64,000 bases of DNA, taken from Lineus longissimus (lineage: Eukaryota > Nemertea > Pilidiophora > Heteronemertea > Lineidae). The translations under genes were made by a program, and so were the position numbers. The notes under the pieces were generated by a model that saw only the letters and a program-made list of their open reading frames with translations, was not told the origin of the DNA and ran no database searches. Below are positions 26,201-41,200 of this stretch, piece after piece. Every line of letters begins with the position of its first letter. The first letter of the stretch is position 1. The stretch lies in NCBI RefSeq assembly GCF_910592395.1, contig NC_088320.1:8682001-8746000 (forward strand). Reading direction: 5' to 3'.

Positions 26201-29200
26201 AAGAGGGCAGAGAGATGTAATCAGGAATACATTGAGCGCAATGAAAACAAGAGCTAAAGTTCGTGTTGAAAGGACATATCGAAGGACACTGGTGTTAGGT
26301 TGAGACAGGAATAAGCACCCAGATGTTAAATCATTGAATAAAATGTTTGCTGAGGACACACTGTTAGTTCTTTTTTGTGGGAGTTCCACTGCGGTAAATC
26401 TGGTGCAAGACCAGTTTTAACATGGTTGATTTAACTGCTTCGTTTTCAGTCATCTGTCACAGTAAATTAGATTTCATGGTGTCATAAGAAAGAGGACATA
26501 ATTAGGTAATAAATGGTGGTTGCCAATTTCCAAAATATTTAGCCGTATCCAGGAAATTAACAAATTGAACTCAGTTTCCTTTTTTTAAAACACCCAGTAT
26601 GATATGGTCATAAGCAACCATATCCAATCGTTCGATTATGGACAACAATCCAGTAGTTTAAACGTAACCATAACCACATGGTTGACATGTCAACTATATC
26701 GCAATAAACCAATTCAAATGGCAACTTTGACATAATCTGAATAGTTATAAATTGGCATTTTAACAATTGCTGTTGTTGCTCTTTCAGTACATTTAAACAC
26801 GTCTACTGGTTGTTTTAACTATGACATCGTTGACCGCTCAACACATTGAATGGTTGTTTTAACATCGTTATTGCTGAAGTTTCCACTAGTCCAATAGCTG
26901 TTTTATTAACTGAATTGTATGAAATGGTGTCTTGTCTAACCACATTATAGGGGATTTCGCACATCATGATTTAGCCTACTTTCTACATTTTTTTCGGGCG
27001 GTGAAAATGCCCATTCTCATTTCCTGTTTATTAGTCTATTATCTGGATTAGCCCTGATGAACATGTGAGCATTAAGACTCGCAATAGGCTTCCATTCAAA
27101 AACTCGCGCAAGGCTTGGTTATGCTTTGCTACCGACTGGGACGCGCGATGGCCATTGTCTTCATCGAACGAACATAACTTTAACATCAACAAATTGTCCT
27201 TACTCATCTAGTTGTTTAACAAATTGCTGTTCTCTCTGATTATCCTTCGCATTTATTGTCTCGAGGCTGCAGTGCGGGGTCACAGCAGTCTCTAGCATCA
27301 TTCCTTGTCTACTACCCTTGATCACTCTTCGGCTTTCTTGTTATCTTCTATCAATAAGCATGAACCTAATCCCTCAACAGCAAAACATAGGGATGCACAG
27401 CCACGGCTTTCATCAAAGGACGGAAAACAGCCGAGATCGACAAACACGTCTTACTATTATAGCTCTAAAATCATTATTTTTGATTTAATTAAAAAAATTA
27501 AAATTCTAGAGCTATTTGGGTTAGAGATGCATTTATTGGCGAATTGTCTCGTTCCCAAAAGCGACACAGCAAATTATTGTACCCTTTGTTTTGTTAGTGG
27601 CTTGGAAATAATCCCTAGATACACGAACTAAACAGTTAATCCCAAGGGTCATCGGCCAATCTTGATAACAAGTGCCCCTAGAAAGGCTTCGAAATGGGGA
27701 TATTTACGGAAAAAATCACCAAGGGTAAAGAAACGTAATGATGGTATTGGATGGTGTTATATGATTATATGCTCAACAACTCCATCTTCGACCGTGATTT
27801 TAGTAGTACAGCGTGTTCAGAACTCCGCAGCGAGGCTTGTCACTCGAACAAGGAAATTCGACCACATTACACCTGTTCTTAAAGACTTACACTGGATTCC
27901 CATCAGGTCGCGAATTGAGTATAAGATTCTACTCACAGTCTATAAGTCGGTAAATGGACTAGGTCATGTGTACCTAAAAGAACTTTTAACTGCGACCCCC
28001 AAAGAAGGATCACCAGAGCATCCTCTGGGTTTAATCTGCTAGAAGCAAGGACAAAAACTAGGTACGGTGAGCGCCGTTTTTCCAGCTGCGGGCCGTGCCT
28101 ATGGAATAAACTGCCACAGGCCCTCAGGGCAGAGACAAGCATTGAACAGTTCAAGAGTCAGATAAAAACGCTACTTTTTTACAAGTGGAGAGGGGCGCTT
28201 TGAGCGTGGTTTAACCGCGGAAAGACGCGATACAAATGACATTTATAATTATTATTATTATTATTACAAACAGGAACAAAAACAGCGTAAGGGCAGAGAC
28301 ATGTATTCATCCGCGACCGGAAGTGTGGCACAGTCAATTCAAATAGAGCTTATTAAAATGTCAAGTTGTGGTAAATACATAGTTTTGCCACTACATCATT
28401 GCATATTGTATGGCCTCAAGGTAGTTTTTAGCCCAAACTGGTTGATATTTACTTCTGTTGCAATAATCGTTAATCATGTTATCTGCACAGCAGGTTGATT
28501 GAAAGTCCGTATGAAGGGGATGCATATAGTGGCCGGCAGCGCAGGCTAACAATAAATCATGATGTTAAACTGCTCAAGAATAGCAATTAAAAACGATGTT
28601 CTCTGATCAGTTGGTTTTCACATAATTTACACCATTACTTTTGATTACTCTGTCTGTTACAATTATGAGGTCAATCACACAACATTCGATTGTGATTTTG
28701 CATACTAATCATTGAGACATGGGCATATACCAATTACATGTATCTAACTCAGAGTTGAGGTTTTAACAATTGCAATGTACTTATACTTTCCTAAATCAAT
28801 GCTCAAATATAGTTGAGAAGTTTCCAAGTACTAATTAAAGGCCTTACTCGTCTAAGACAAAATAATTATAAGTTGAGATACGAGTAAGGTTATTATTACT
28901 CGTAATTACTAATTACCCTTCGTGCAGATCTGATTGTCAAGAAGAGATTCGGGCGAGTGTGTATGGCTTGTCTTTCAAAATTGAAGCAAAGGAATTCCCA
29001 ATTTCAATACTTTGTTTTATCAAATTTTCAGAAACGATATACTGCACCGTTACCTGGGAATTCCTCAAGCTGCTAATTATTCGATTTAAATCCAGCAAAT
29101 AGTTTAGTTCGAAACTATTCAACCTTTTCATACCTTGCATTTTCGCAAGACAGCCCATTCGATTGTCGCATTCTCTTCCAACATTTCGGGGTGTTCATCA

Positions 29201-32200
29201 ACGCTGCTTTCGAGTTGACCAACGATGTAGATGATGTTATCATAACAAGCGATTGCCACTAGTTTCTGGTCTGAAAAATGAAATAAAAAATGTTCGACTC
29301 TTTGTGCAAACGGCAATTGTATGGAAACACCCCTAGTCCCCAATCCCAGGACGTGTATATGACAGGGACGTTTTTTTTCTTAATTTTTTTGCGATCGCGT
29401 CAAGGTTTTGTTTAATCATGCTTGGACTTTTCACGCAGGTACGATTGGCTGCCTCCAAAGTTGAAGTATTTTTTGGTTGCTAATGTTTCAAATAGTGTCT
29501 TACCATTTCGCCATTTCGCATTGCACTTACCAAATGCGGTACTGAAAACGTTATTACCCTTATTAGTAAATCATGTATACTCGTGTATATTCCTCCTGAG
29601 AGTAACTAGACTAAATCGATTTTTCGACAAGAACACGAGTTTAGTAAAAGAAAATGAATCGAGAGCGAGAAATCGGCCATTGTTAATTACGCGCATATTA
29701 ATTCACGTTATGAGTGATTTCTGCCAAAAAAATTACAAATTGCATTTCAATCAACATTTTCTGGGAATATGTGTGATATATGATGAATATATAATACTGC
29801 CCTCGTGTGTAATCCTCGTCACAAGATTGCACTCGTTGATTTTGAGTTTAGTATTCTTATTGTCTTCAAATGCAAACGTTTTCAGTACCGCATTTGGTGA
29901 GTGCAATGCAGAACTTATTAAAAGACATCAACAAACTGTACAGACCACTTGGATTCGTAGTGACTGAGAAAGTGACTGATGCAGTTTTTCACCAACCTGA
30001 CAGTTGACCTCACCTGGGTTGATTTTAGAAGCTGGTCACGTGCTATTTTCATCACCAGCTAATTAAATGATTTGTCTTCGTCACACTCCTGGCTATGGTG
30101 TTGCACAGCCAGGCTTTCCCGAGATCCCATAATAAACATTTTTAGGGCAACAGATCAGGTATCAGTCTGACGTAAATGACTCAAGTTGGGCAATTAAGGC
30201 AAATGCAAAACGAAGTGGCCTGTATTCCGATAGCCACAATTGAACACCACGTTATATCGATCTGTGGAACACAACAATGAGCTTTTCCCTGGCGAATCTA
30301 GGTTAAAAAGGCAACAGTAAAAAGGCCCGGTAAAAAAGGTACAGGTAAGAAGGGCTACAGGTAAATAAAACGGCCAAGGGCCATTGTGCTCACCGTATTG
30401 ATTTTTGGTGGTTAAGGACATGCTACAAGTATAGTATACATGTATAGGTTAATCCAGAGTCGCTATGACATGTGATGTATCGTTGCTTGGAGTAACTACC
30501 ACTAAAACGTCATCGAAAACAAGTCAATAATAAGCGAGATATTGCATGTTTTACCTTTTTGGGTTTGGCCTCCTGGTGACCAAGTCGAGAACCAGATCGG
30601 ATAGAAATTCGGTGTCCGAGGTAACACGACGTTGGGAGGCTTTTGTACCAAATTTCAAGTTCATAGCTTTAGTTGTTTTACGAAACGTGCAATAGTTACA
30701 CTCAAATGGCCAATTTACGCCATTTGACCTCTGTGACCTTGAAATAAAGGTCATATCAAAAACCCGTATGACATGTGATGTATCCTTGCTAGCAGAACCT
30801 ACCATAAAAAATCATCAAAAACGAGTCATTCATAAGAAAGATATCACACTTTTTAGGTTTCCACCTATGTCCCCTGGTGACCAAGTCAACAATCAGATTG
30901 GACCGAACAAAATTGGCCCAAACATAAAGCGTCCTTAGAACAAAATAACTTTTACAATCTTTGTAAAATATTCTGTTCAGCAAAGTCACTATTTTAACAA
31001 ATCAACCATGCTTCCAGTCAAGAGTTGTCCTAGCTACACTAAACAATGATATATTCAGCATAGTATAAATACCGGTAATTAATTAAACTATACCTAGTAT
31101 ATATCATTTATGAAGTAGGTTTTGATATCAATATCAGCTAGACTGTACATTATCATCAAATATATCTAAGGTTGATACGATCAGGTTTAAACCACACAAC
31201 ACTCCGAGTTTAAAAAATGTGAGCCAAAACAAACTCATCAATGGGAAAATGAACCATTTTCTAATCCTAATACAAGAATCTGGACCCCAAAATCACAAAA
31301 CTGTCTAATATCCCATTAAATAGCAGTTACATTGAATTAGAAAAAAAATATCAAAGTAAGATCTGATTTCTAAACGTGTCAACGCTTGATCATGACCACA
31401 AAAGTCGAGAAATGTTGCTGTTTTTCAGACTTTTTTCGTTTTTTCACGACGAACGCGAAAATAAACTTGTTATAAAACTCGTTGTAGTCGGTCAGAATTG
31501 ATAAGATATGAATATCCTGTTAGAATAAACAAAAAAAATAACCATATGATGCCCTTATATCGTCCATTAGAAACCGACAACATAGTAAGTAAACTGCTAA
31601 CCACAAAAATATGTGGAATAATAATGAAGAAAAACGCATTTTGAAAATTATTTTTAAATCAATGCCATCACTACTTCTCCGAACTATCGAAAAGTGAAAT
31701 ACGAAACATGTCACTTTTCATATCAATATTGTCTATCAGACGTATTTGATGAAAATCAGTGAACTTGCAGCTAGCGTTTGCTTTAGAACAGAATGGCTAT
31801 GTTCCAGTTTTGTGGTATTGGCTTGGGTCAACGCGAGACCGGAGAGAGCTCTGTCCCAACACGCGTCTTTCGACACGGGCGGTGGCTTAGATGCTGAAAC
31901 CATGTGTTTGGTGGTCGCCTGGCTCTTTATTGAACGACTCTGCTAAAACCTACCTGGCGAAATTTTCACACAACTTGGTTTTTGATTACAGAGTTTGACC
32001 CGCGTTAATTCTCGTATGTCTGGTCTGATAGATGACGCATCCTCATCTACTATCTCATCGGACTTTTGACATTCAGGAATGTTCAACAACACCAAAGCGC
32101 AGTCTCTGGTTCCTATGGCTAGCACGCGGCCATCTGACGAGACATCGGCACAAAGTGCACTCGTTTCCTAAATGATAGAATTTTCATTTTAACACAATGA

Positions 32201-35200
32201 TATATTGACGTATTACACAAAACAAGCGATGTGACATCAGATTCCCTGCATTCAGCACTGTCTTCCTATACCCAAGCTTTGATCGAGTGTCCGATCTGCA
32301 CTTACTTCGAATTTGTAATAGACGCACTTTATTGTATCCAAAAAATGGTAAGATATATTTGCGTCTGTTATACCAGACCAGCAGTCCGTTTCTCAGTTTT
32401 GCGTTACATTTACTGATCGTACGAACCAAGTAAATGAATAACAGTTAAATAACCTCAGCGAACATAATCGAAAACATAAAAGCCCAGCCTTCAATTAAAC
32501 AACTGCACTTAAACATGAAATACCTCTATTTTATAATTTGAAAAACATAAACGACAAATGCATTGTATGCGCAGAGAACAGGTTCGTTGAGGATACAGGC
32601 CACAGAGGTGCGCTCGTGAAAACAAAATGAAAGAAACGTTTGGTTGGTTTAACTCGGAACCTCTTTTTCGATGTCTTAATCATAACTCTTATCCTCCCAA
32701 CCACGGATTCTTGATGGACTACGCGTCATGCGCACCTCTGCTATACAGACTGAAAGAACAGTCTAATAGCTACATTCATAAAATATTACATATGAGGTAA
32801 AATGTCAAAGTTAACTGAGAGTTTTTATCCCAGGTGTTAATTGAATGTTCCACGAACCCCAGACTACCCACCGTCAGTTGAGTTAACCCGCGGGGGTTAC
32901 GTACAAGTTAACACTGAGTAAACCCGAAAGTTGAGACTTAGATGACCCCAAAGTCACTCTACTGGTGTCCAAGTAAACCCAGGAAATCAGGAGTTAAGAA
33001 AAATGCACTACTGACCATGCAACATAATAAGGTGTTAACATACTATCTGTTGATTGTGGGTCAAAACTTAAGAAGGTCAAGTTAGACTATGAAGGCATGT
33101 TTGCTGTATATTATACTGGTATCAATCCTCCAGATTGTTGCGCAGAAAAGGGAGAGGGGGGGGGGCTATCTATCAGAACCCATGCATATAGTGATGAACC
33201 CATCGAAAGACATGTGTGCCATCGAACCAAGACTAATTTGGCCACCTCGTTCATTTACCAAGGATAAGAAATGCAAATCATTAGGGAAATGATAAACCTC
33301 GTCTGGGGGCCTGCGCTTGCCCTGGCTTTCGAATTCTAGTGGCAGTCACAACTACTGCTGCCATTGCTGACCCGCCTTTAGGGTAGTAAATACGGTGAAA
33401 TGTATCATAATCATAAAGAACAAATAAATCACGGGAGTCGCCAATTTTTAGTGCTGGGTGAAGGTCATTTGTTCCAGAAACCCGATGCCGTATGTGTCTT
33501 TATGTCATCAACATGTACATATATATGCATGAATAGTCATTCCCAAGGTTTTTTATAAGATCGTCAAGTGTCTTTCCTTCTGGTACTCAAACAGCGTTAG
33601 CTGCCTATGAATAAAATGCATGCAGAAATTGGTTACGCTTGGCCCTTATAAAATGGTGATATGTAAGGTACTGCAATGTTTACAATATCTCCAGGCTCCA
33701 GGTAAATCTCAAACTCTCTCTTTGACCTTTCTAAAGGTGGAAAACCAATACTTTGATTTGATATAATTATACACGTTAACTTTATATCTCAGCTATTGGA
33801 CGACCCCTTCCCCTCCACAATCACCACCGCAACCACCTATCCATTATATAGTTTCCAAGCCTTCGATGAAATGATGGACTTGTGGGTCATGCTTTTTTTC
33901 TCTCAAATAATATTCAAAGCACTTTTTTATGCAAAATGGATTAAGGGTTTGCTTTGGAAGTTTCGGTATTGAAAATAGCCCATGAGAACATGAGAAGGAA
34001 ATGCTTAAGAGCCAATTTCACACAAAGATAAGTACTAATTAGGCAAAAGTCACTGCAGAGGTAGTGCATTTGTGCTTGTTAGGTGTAATTATGTTACCTA
34101 CAACTAGGGTATACGCGGTTTCTAATTAATCACCTCTTAATATGTCAAACAATAAATGGTTTACTAAGGTGAGATCGACATAGGCCCTGCTGGGTGCAAT
34201 GACTGTGGAAACATGGCGACAATTACATGGCATTCGTGCTGAAAGGCAAGAGATCTTCCTTCACACGAAAATCTTCTGTTCCGCAGTATGATATATCAGG
34301 TTATTCAGAAAAAAACTGCCTGTCTTTAGCGCTTAGGTTTGGTAGATTAGTCATGCATGTCATACATAAAAATGTACTTTAATATGGAAAACAGGACATA
34401 TTTTCAATACCCGTTTATTTTTTGATTAATCTAATCTAGTCGACCATACTGTCAGGCCAGCATGATATCGATACGTTTCGTGAAATATAACTTCGCATTG
34501 ACTGGAACCATGTTACTATTTTGATAGTATGTACTACTATTACCTTCGGAGATTTGTTAATATTGACGTCAGTATTGGAACAATAACCAATCAGCAATAA
34601 TATCGGGTCATAAGCACCGAGTATGTCACCAACTATGTCTCTCCCGAACAAGCTTCATTACGTTAGAATGGTTTACCTTCAATACAACTTTCCATAAAGA
34701 TAGCTTCCGTTCTGCATCGAACAGACAAATGGCTCCATCATACCCTGCAGTAAGAAACTGGGTCGGCCGACCGACATCACCGAACGCCATCAGTCCACGA
34801 AGGTCATCAAAATGACACTGGAAATTTCAAGCAATTACTCTTACCACCAGATAATTATATCTACATGGACAAGGAATTCAAAACATAATTCTGGACAAAA
34901 CTATCAAAAACTAAGGAAACACTTCACCTTAATCTCTTGTTGTTGCTTCAGTGCACATATGGCACACTTCGTGCTGCTCGCATTGTGCGCATAAGGAGAG
35001 CTTCTATTTTCACAATGATTAGAGCTAATTTGAAGGCCTCAAACATGGTAAATTTTTAAATACCTTTGTTTCAAAAAATATTTCAAATTTTGAAACATTA
35101 ATGTTTTGAAACATCCTATGCTTCAAATTTGCTCTTAAAAACACGTTTTTGTTGTTGATGTTTTTGTTTAAAATTATTAATGAATTATCATAAATTGTTG

Positions 35201-38200
35201 AAACAAAATTGTGAAAATGTATGGAATTCTTGTTGGTTCTTTAAAAAAATAAAGATTGATATTTACATGAACAAAAAATTGTTGTAATGTATTTTAATTT
35301 GTTGATTATTGTCATTATAAGGAGATGTGATGTAAACGAAATTTGAAAATTTTGTTTTTTATGTATGTATCTTCAAAATGTTTTAAACCACTGATTACTT
35401 CAAATAATAAATATGACTACATGTACTTTGAAAAATGAAATTGGGTGAAAAAAAATTTTCGGAGAAAAACTGGTCCGTGAATATACAGAAAATTGGCTGA
35501 AGATTTCGGAAGGGTCTTTCACCTCCAAATCAAATACCACACAGGCTTATGATTAAGGGTAAGATTGCACAGTTGATCTGAGCTATTGCCTTCTCATGAT
35601 ATTTTGAAATGTGATTATTTTGCCCGTCACCATCAAATCCAAACTCAACGAACCTTTCTTCACACGAAAATGTCAGTCTGAGATATAAACAGATTTCAGT
35701 CAAGACGATGAACGACGAACGTGTTGGATTATGATAAAACGGAGCTGGCTATGCCAAGTGTTCCTAATACACCACTGTACAACAAGAATGGCCTTTGACT
35801 TACCTCTGTCATCGGGCGTTCTAAAACAGCGCCATCTAGCGGCGCACCATTCTTGTTAATTGAAATCCTAAGTACAGTATTCGCTGTCGTTCCCAACATT
35901 AGAAGGCCTTTGTGCAACTGTATCATGCGTATGCCGCCCTCTGTAGGTGGAATCTGAAGCAGATGTATATATTTATGATAAATGAAAGACTGACATGGAG
36001 GCAGGATAATTCCCGTATGTATCAATGCAAGGATTTATGCACTCGAAAGCACCGCCGAGGCATGAACATTGCATTTTTACGATTGCTTACGATTGTAATC
36101 TAAGGGGAGGGGTAATCTTTTTCTGGGGTTATGGAATATCACACCGACAATTCAATTGGTTGAGTTTTTCACACGTTTTATGACAATTTTTCCGATGTTG
36201 ACTCCGATTTAGTCCTCCATGCGCCGACCATTTCTATGTGGAACGATGCACTAGTGCGACGTTTCCTAGAGCCATGTATCTACTCTGTGACGTCTTGGTG
36301 CTGATGTCGATTTGATGGCGCTTGATTACCGGCTGTTATAAAACGCGGATTCCGCGGAAATCCGCGGAAAAATCTAACTTGGCTACAGGGTGGCTACCTG
36401 AACCGCAGGTGAGAGTTTTTCATATTAATAGTGTGCATTGTTGTGCGCATGAAGTACTCCTGGTGACAAGGTATTTGGGAATCCCCGTTATATGGTGCGC
36501 TGTATGCGCCGTAAATCACAAGCACCTTGTACAGTAGTTTGAAATAAACTTATACTCTAGGACGGGCCGCGAAGTAAGTTTTTGTGCTAAAAATAGACTC
36601 CAATGTGCAGTCGCATATATGGTTGGTTAGGTTCGAGTTGCAAGGAGATTGTCCTAAAACATTTTCGTAGACCAGAATTCAGTTCGTCATCGACCTATAT
36701 TTGAAGGAGGCATACCGTAACGTACATCAATCCGGGCATCAATCACACTTGAAAGCAGCCTCGTAATATGTTCCGTTAGGGAATCAGGAACCACGGTGGT
36801 GTCGAAGAATACATGCAAAATTTATCAACACCAAGAAAAAAAGAGGGAAGAGTCGATCGGAATGGCATGAATGGCGCTCCAGAGGATTAAAATATGACCG
36901 ATGAAATATGCAGATAACTGGTAGTTCTTGCCTCCGATTTATGATTTATGTTGTTATTTGTATAATATAATTATCATTAAATATTATGCACGTATTTACT
37001 GGCGGCTTTGTAATTTTTCCGCGGATTTCCGCGGAATCCGCGTTTTATAACAGCCGCTTGATTACCCCGCAACTGCGACGATAAATGGAAATGACGTTGC
37101 GTCTTAATAGTGGGGTGACGTGAACGCGGATCTCGGCGTGCACTCCATCACGTGGCAGGAAAGATATTGCGCACCAGGACTTGTACGTACTAGAAATAAC
37201 GAATAACGCGTTTTTCTACTATCTAAGAGCTGAAACAAAATTGGAAAAAAATCAAAAAAGTTTAGAAAATTAGTTCATTGATGAACCAGAGGAAGAAAAG
37301 ACATACACCTTTTTCAGGGAGTATTGCTTGCAAAGCACATGACAGATTGGAACGAAACAACATGTTCCTCAGAGAAAATCAACACTTTAACTTTTGATAC
37401 AGGAAGTAAAGATCCATGGCGATTCCACAAATTGCTTAAAGTATATGTCTTTTATTTTTTCCTGATTTATCCGACATTGCCCGACGTTTCTCCGACTTTG
37501 TCCAAAAGGTCGGATTTCTGGATACATGTGAGAAATAATAGGGCTTCCCAAAACAGGCAATTAAATATCAAAGTCCTAAGTTGAACGGGGTTAATGAGAT
37601 GTGATGCAAACACCCAGAGTGACCCTAGGTGTGAATACTAATTAGTTCCTCTTGGACCCATGTCACACATTGGTGCGTCTGGGTTGGCTGGGCTATGGGC
37701 GGTTATTACCGCAAATAAAGACAAACCAAAGCAAAGACACTTGTGTAGCATATCAAGGACACGTAGATTGATACTCCTATGTGTGCCACATCAAAGACAT
37801 CTGGAATGCATGTTTTGTTTTTGTTTGATACAGCATAGATAAAACTAGACCGCAACCTCTCTGGGATAGACAGTTTTTTCATGAGTCATACACATGACCG
37901 CAATACCTCTCTGGACCATACACCACGTCAAAGATAACGATGCGAAGTCAACAGACGGCGCCACCGTCTTGGGAAAAGTAAAAACGACATCGACAACTTC
38001 AGGTTTTTTTTTATATAAGCGACTAGCGGGAAAATGCACATGTGTTGTTATGTCACTATTGCATCTATTCGTAGAGTTATTCGCCACCTCTCTCCCCATT
38101 ATTCCAACAACTTGTTGAAGGAGGTTAACACAGCTTTCTAACTTATCTCTATCCATGGTTATGATATACTAGTATGATCGATGATGTTGAAAAGAAAGGG

Positions 38201-41200
38201 GATCTCAAAATACGACAGTCTACTACGAATACACTATTCAAAAATTTTTCCCACCGACGAAACATTTCATAGCGTACCATAAAGTGTTATATTTATTTTA
38301 TTCCCCTCTCCCCTTAGAAATCGTGAAAAAATAAACAATAAACAATAAAAAAGCACTATGATATAGTGAAAAACAAAGGCACATGAAAACCTTATTCAAC
38401 ATTAACGATAGTTTACAATGCCTACCTCAAGGGAACCGACTGAATCCATGTATTTTTCACACAACCATGTTTTGATCTTGTGATCGCGGCCACCGGTAAT
38501 GAGTGCGTTCCTATACAGAAGCAGGGAAAACACTGGGCCCTGAAAAGTTGAGGTCAAGCCATCATTCAATAAGTATTAAACAAGGAAAATACTAAAATAT
38601 GTTTTTTCTTTACTGCTTATGTCCACATTAAACCGACCTGAATGTTTTATTTTCCAACACAGATTCACAGAAAGATGTTAGCACACTCCAGCGATCGTGG
38701 GCCGTCGGCGACCCTTGACCCATCTTTATGCAACTTTTACGTTAATTTGTACTGCATTTATGTGAAGTTGGGTGGCCCATTGTCTTGTATGATTTGACAA
38801 ATTTACCAGAATCCATGGTTATTTATCGATCTGAAATACATGCGGTTGATAATATAGCCTCTATATAAAGGAACTCTTGGGACTGACCAATTACCTCCTT
38901 CTGGAATGGATAGCGTTTTACTTAAATGTGTTTATTTTTCTTCGCTTATTTCATTAGCAAACTATACTTCTGAAAGGTTTTGGCCCTCAATGGGTCAATG
39001 TATTATGAGCGCGGGAAGTGCTTTTCCGCTCATCGAAGCGGGCGGAATTCCGTGACTTGACTTCGATTTCTCCTCATTGACATGGTCACTGAAAACAATG
39101 AAGGCCCATAGTTTCCCTCAGATTCGGGGAGGGGCTGAAGCCGTGCCAACTACCCATATTCCCTCTCATTTTTTTCTCGGTTTCCGAAGCCGCGTTATGA
39201 AAAAATGACGAAGGTACGCAGTGTATATTTGTGTTAAAACATAGCAAGTGACGTTATCCGGCATCTTGCTTGAACTATTTTTACTTTAGTTTGAATGAAA
39301 TGGATTGGTTGCGTGTAACTACATTGTGAATGTGTTATAGTCTTGAACCGTATATAGAGTTGTGTTCAAACCGTGCCATGGTATAGATGTATGATCTTAG
39401 CAATCTATCAAATATACAGGGTGCCTCATAAAAAAGGGAATCCTAGCAAAATGGGTAAATACTTTCAAACTATACTTTCTCTCATTGCAGCACAGTAAAG
39501 TAGTAGCCATGAGGTTTGTGTCCAACCAGTTATGCAAAACTGAGGACCATGGTCTTGAAAAAAGACATGCAGAAATCACCTTGTTCCAAGTAGGGAAATT
39601 CAAGCTTGACATAAGCCACATTACGCGGCTGAGAATGAAAGCATGTTTAATGATCAACAACACATCACTTTCTTTCAGATAAATTTCATTCCACATGAAT
39701 TCTACATTTTTACAATTTAAGCCCCGACACCGTCCACGTGACCCCCTCCTCTTTGGATGCATTTGACAACGTCGACACATATCCTGAACAGCTTGTGTCA
39801 CAATCTCTGGATTGTCCCTCAACTATCGACCTCCCGAATTCGAGCTCTTACTTCTGCTAGGCATTGAACTGGAGTCTAATAAACCTTGTTCTTCAGGTAC
39901 TCCCAAAGAAAAAATACAGGGAGTCAAATCTGGTGACCTTGGTGGCCTCTCCACTGGGTGGTTCAGCGCGATTACTCCTTCTTCGAACAAAACAGTGGCC
40001 ATCAAGGTTTCCTTAATGCGCGAATGTGATGTGCTGGAGCACCATCCTGTGCCCACCACAAGTACCTGAAAGTACCCCTCCCAGTTATGACATAACACTC
40101 TTAAATTTTAATGAACCATTGACAATGAACCATGTGTGACGACAACTGCATGGCATTTCCCAACTTGGAACAAATACATTTCTGCCAGTAATTTTAAAGC
40201 CCGCAGCACACTAGCCGCCAACTTTGGCGACAAGAAGCGTTTAGCTGACGCCTCTCGTCTTCAGTTGGCGGCCAGTGGATCCCGACCAGAGCACACCTGC
40301 CCAGAATCGGCGTCCAGTAGCGTCTTTTCCGCCACTTTAGGCTGCCATTTTGAAATCATGTGACATCAAGACGCATGCTGATTGGCCATAGCCTGGCCGC
40401 TGACGCCAATTCAGGCGGCAATCCGTAGCACACCTGGCTTCTTCTTGCGTTCAAACGCGGCGACACGCGTCAAAAATCAAACATGTTAGATATTTGGCGT
40501 TTAGTTGCGGAAAGTGGCGTCAAGTCGCGTTCGCCGACGCCGTTCGTAGCACTGAGACTAGGGATTTTTCAGGCGTTCAGGACTCTTGCGGCATAAAACG
40601 CCTGTGAACGCCGAAGTTGGCGGCTAGTGTGCTACGGGCTTTATGACCACGGTGCTCAGTCATGCGTGGCTGCAAGGACGTCACAATGGTATCAACACAA
40701 AGCTCATAGCTTCTACTTTACTGTACTGCAACATCAAAAGCTGTTTAATGAATGGTTTAAAACTATTAACGCATTTCGCCTGGATTACCTTCTTTATAAG
40801 ACACCCTGTATACAGTCATATTGACATCATCGTTCTTAGACTTGCATAGTGAAAAAACGAGCCCCAAACCCGAACCCATACAAGGGGAACTCGACATTGC
40901 TAACATTTATCAATGGAAGCTTATTCCCGCCTTAGGTTTTAATGGGGTCGTTCAAAACTCCCCATTTTTGCAAGCGTTTCGCTATAGGATTCCTTTTATG
41001 ATGCATCGCTTGGTCTGATATCGACCGAGGCGCGGTAAGAAACAACACTAAATGTTGTTACATGTAGACCCAAAGTGGCGATCTCTATATTAGCAAGTAA
41101 TTAAAGCAACTTCTTTCCAGATATGTAATATTCTTTGCATTGGCCTAAGCAATGCTGACGTTTTCCCCCCTTAACATGTTTTTTTATGACCTTTTGTGCA

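Noticed and set aside
29422-29967. A 181-codon plus-strand open frame, the longest in the window
   Set aside because: It runs across a MITE with inverted ends, has no domain, and its composition reflects AT-rich DNA.
33089-33292. A 67-codon frame with a hydrophobic leader resembling a signal peptide
   Set aside because: The remainder has no cysteine or cleavage pattern of a secreted peptide, and a chance leader is common among many short frames.
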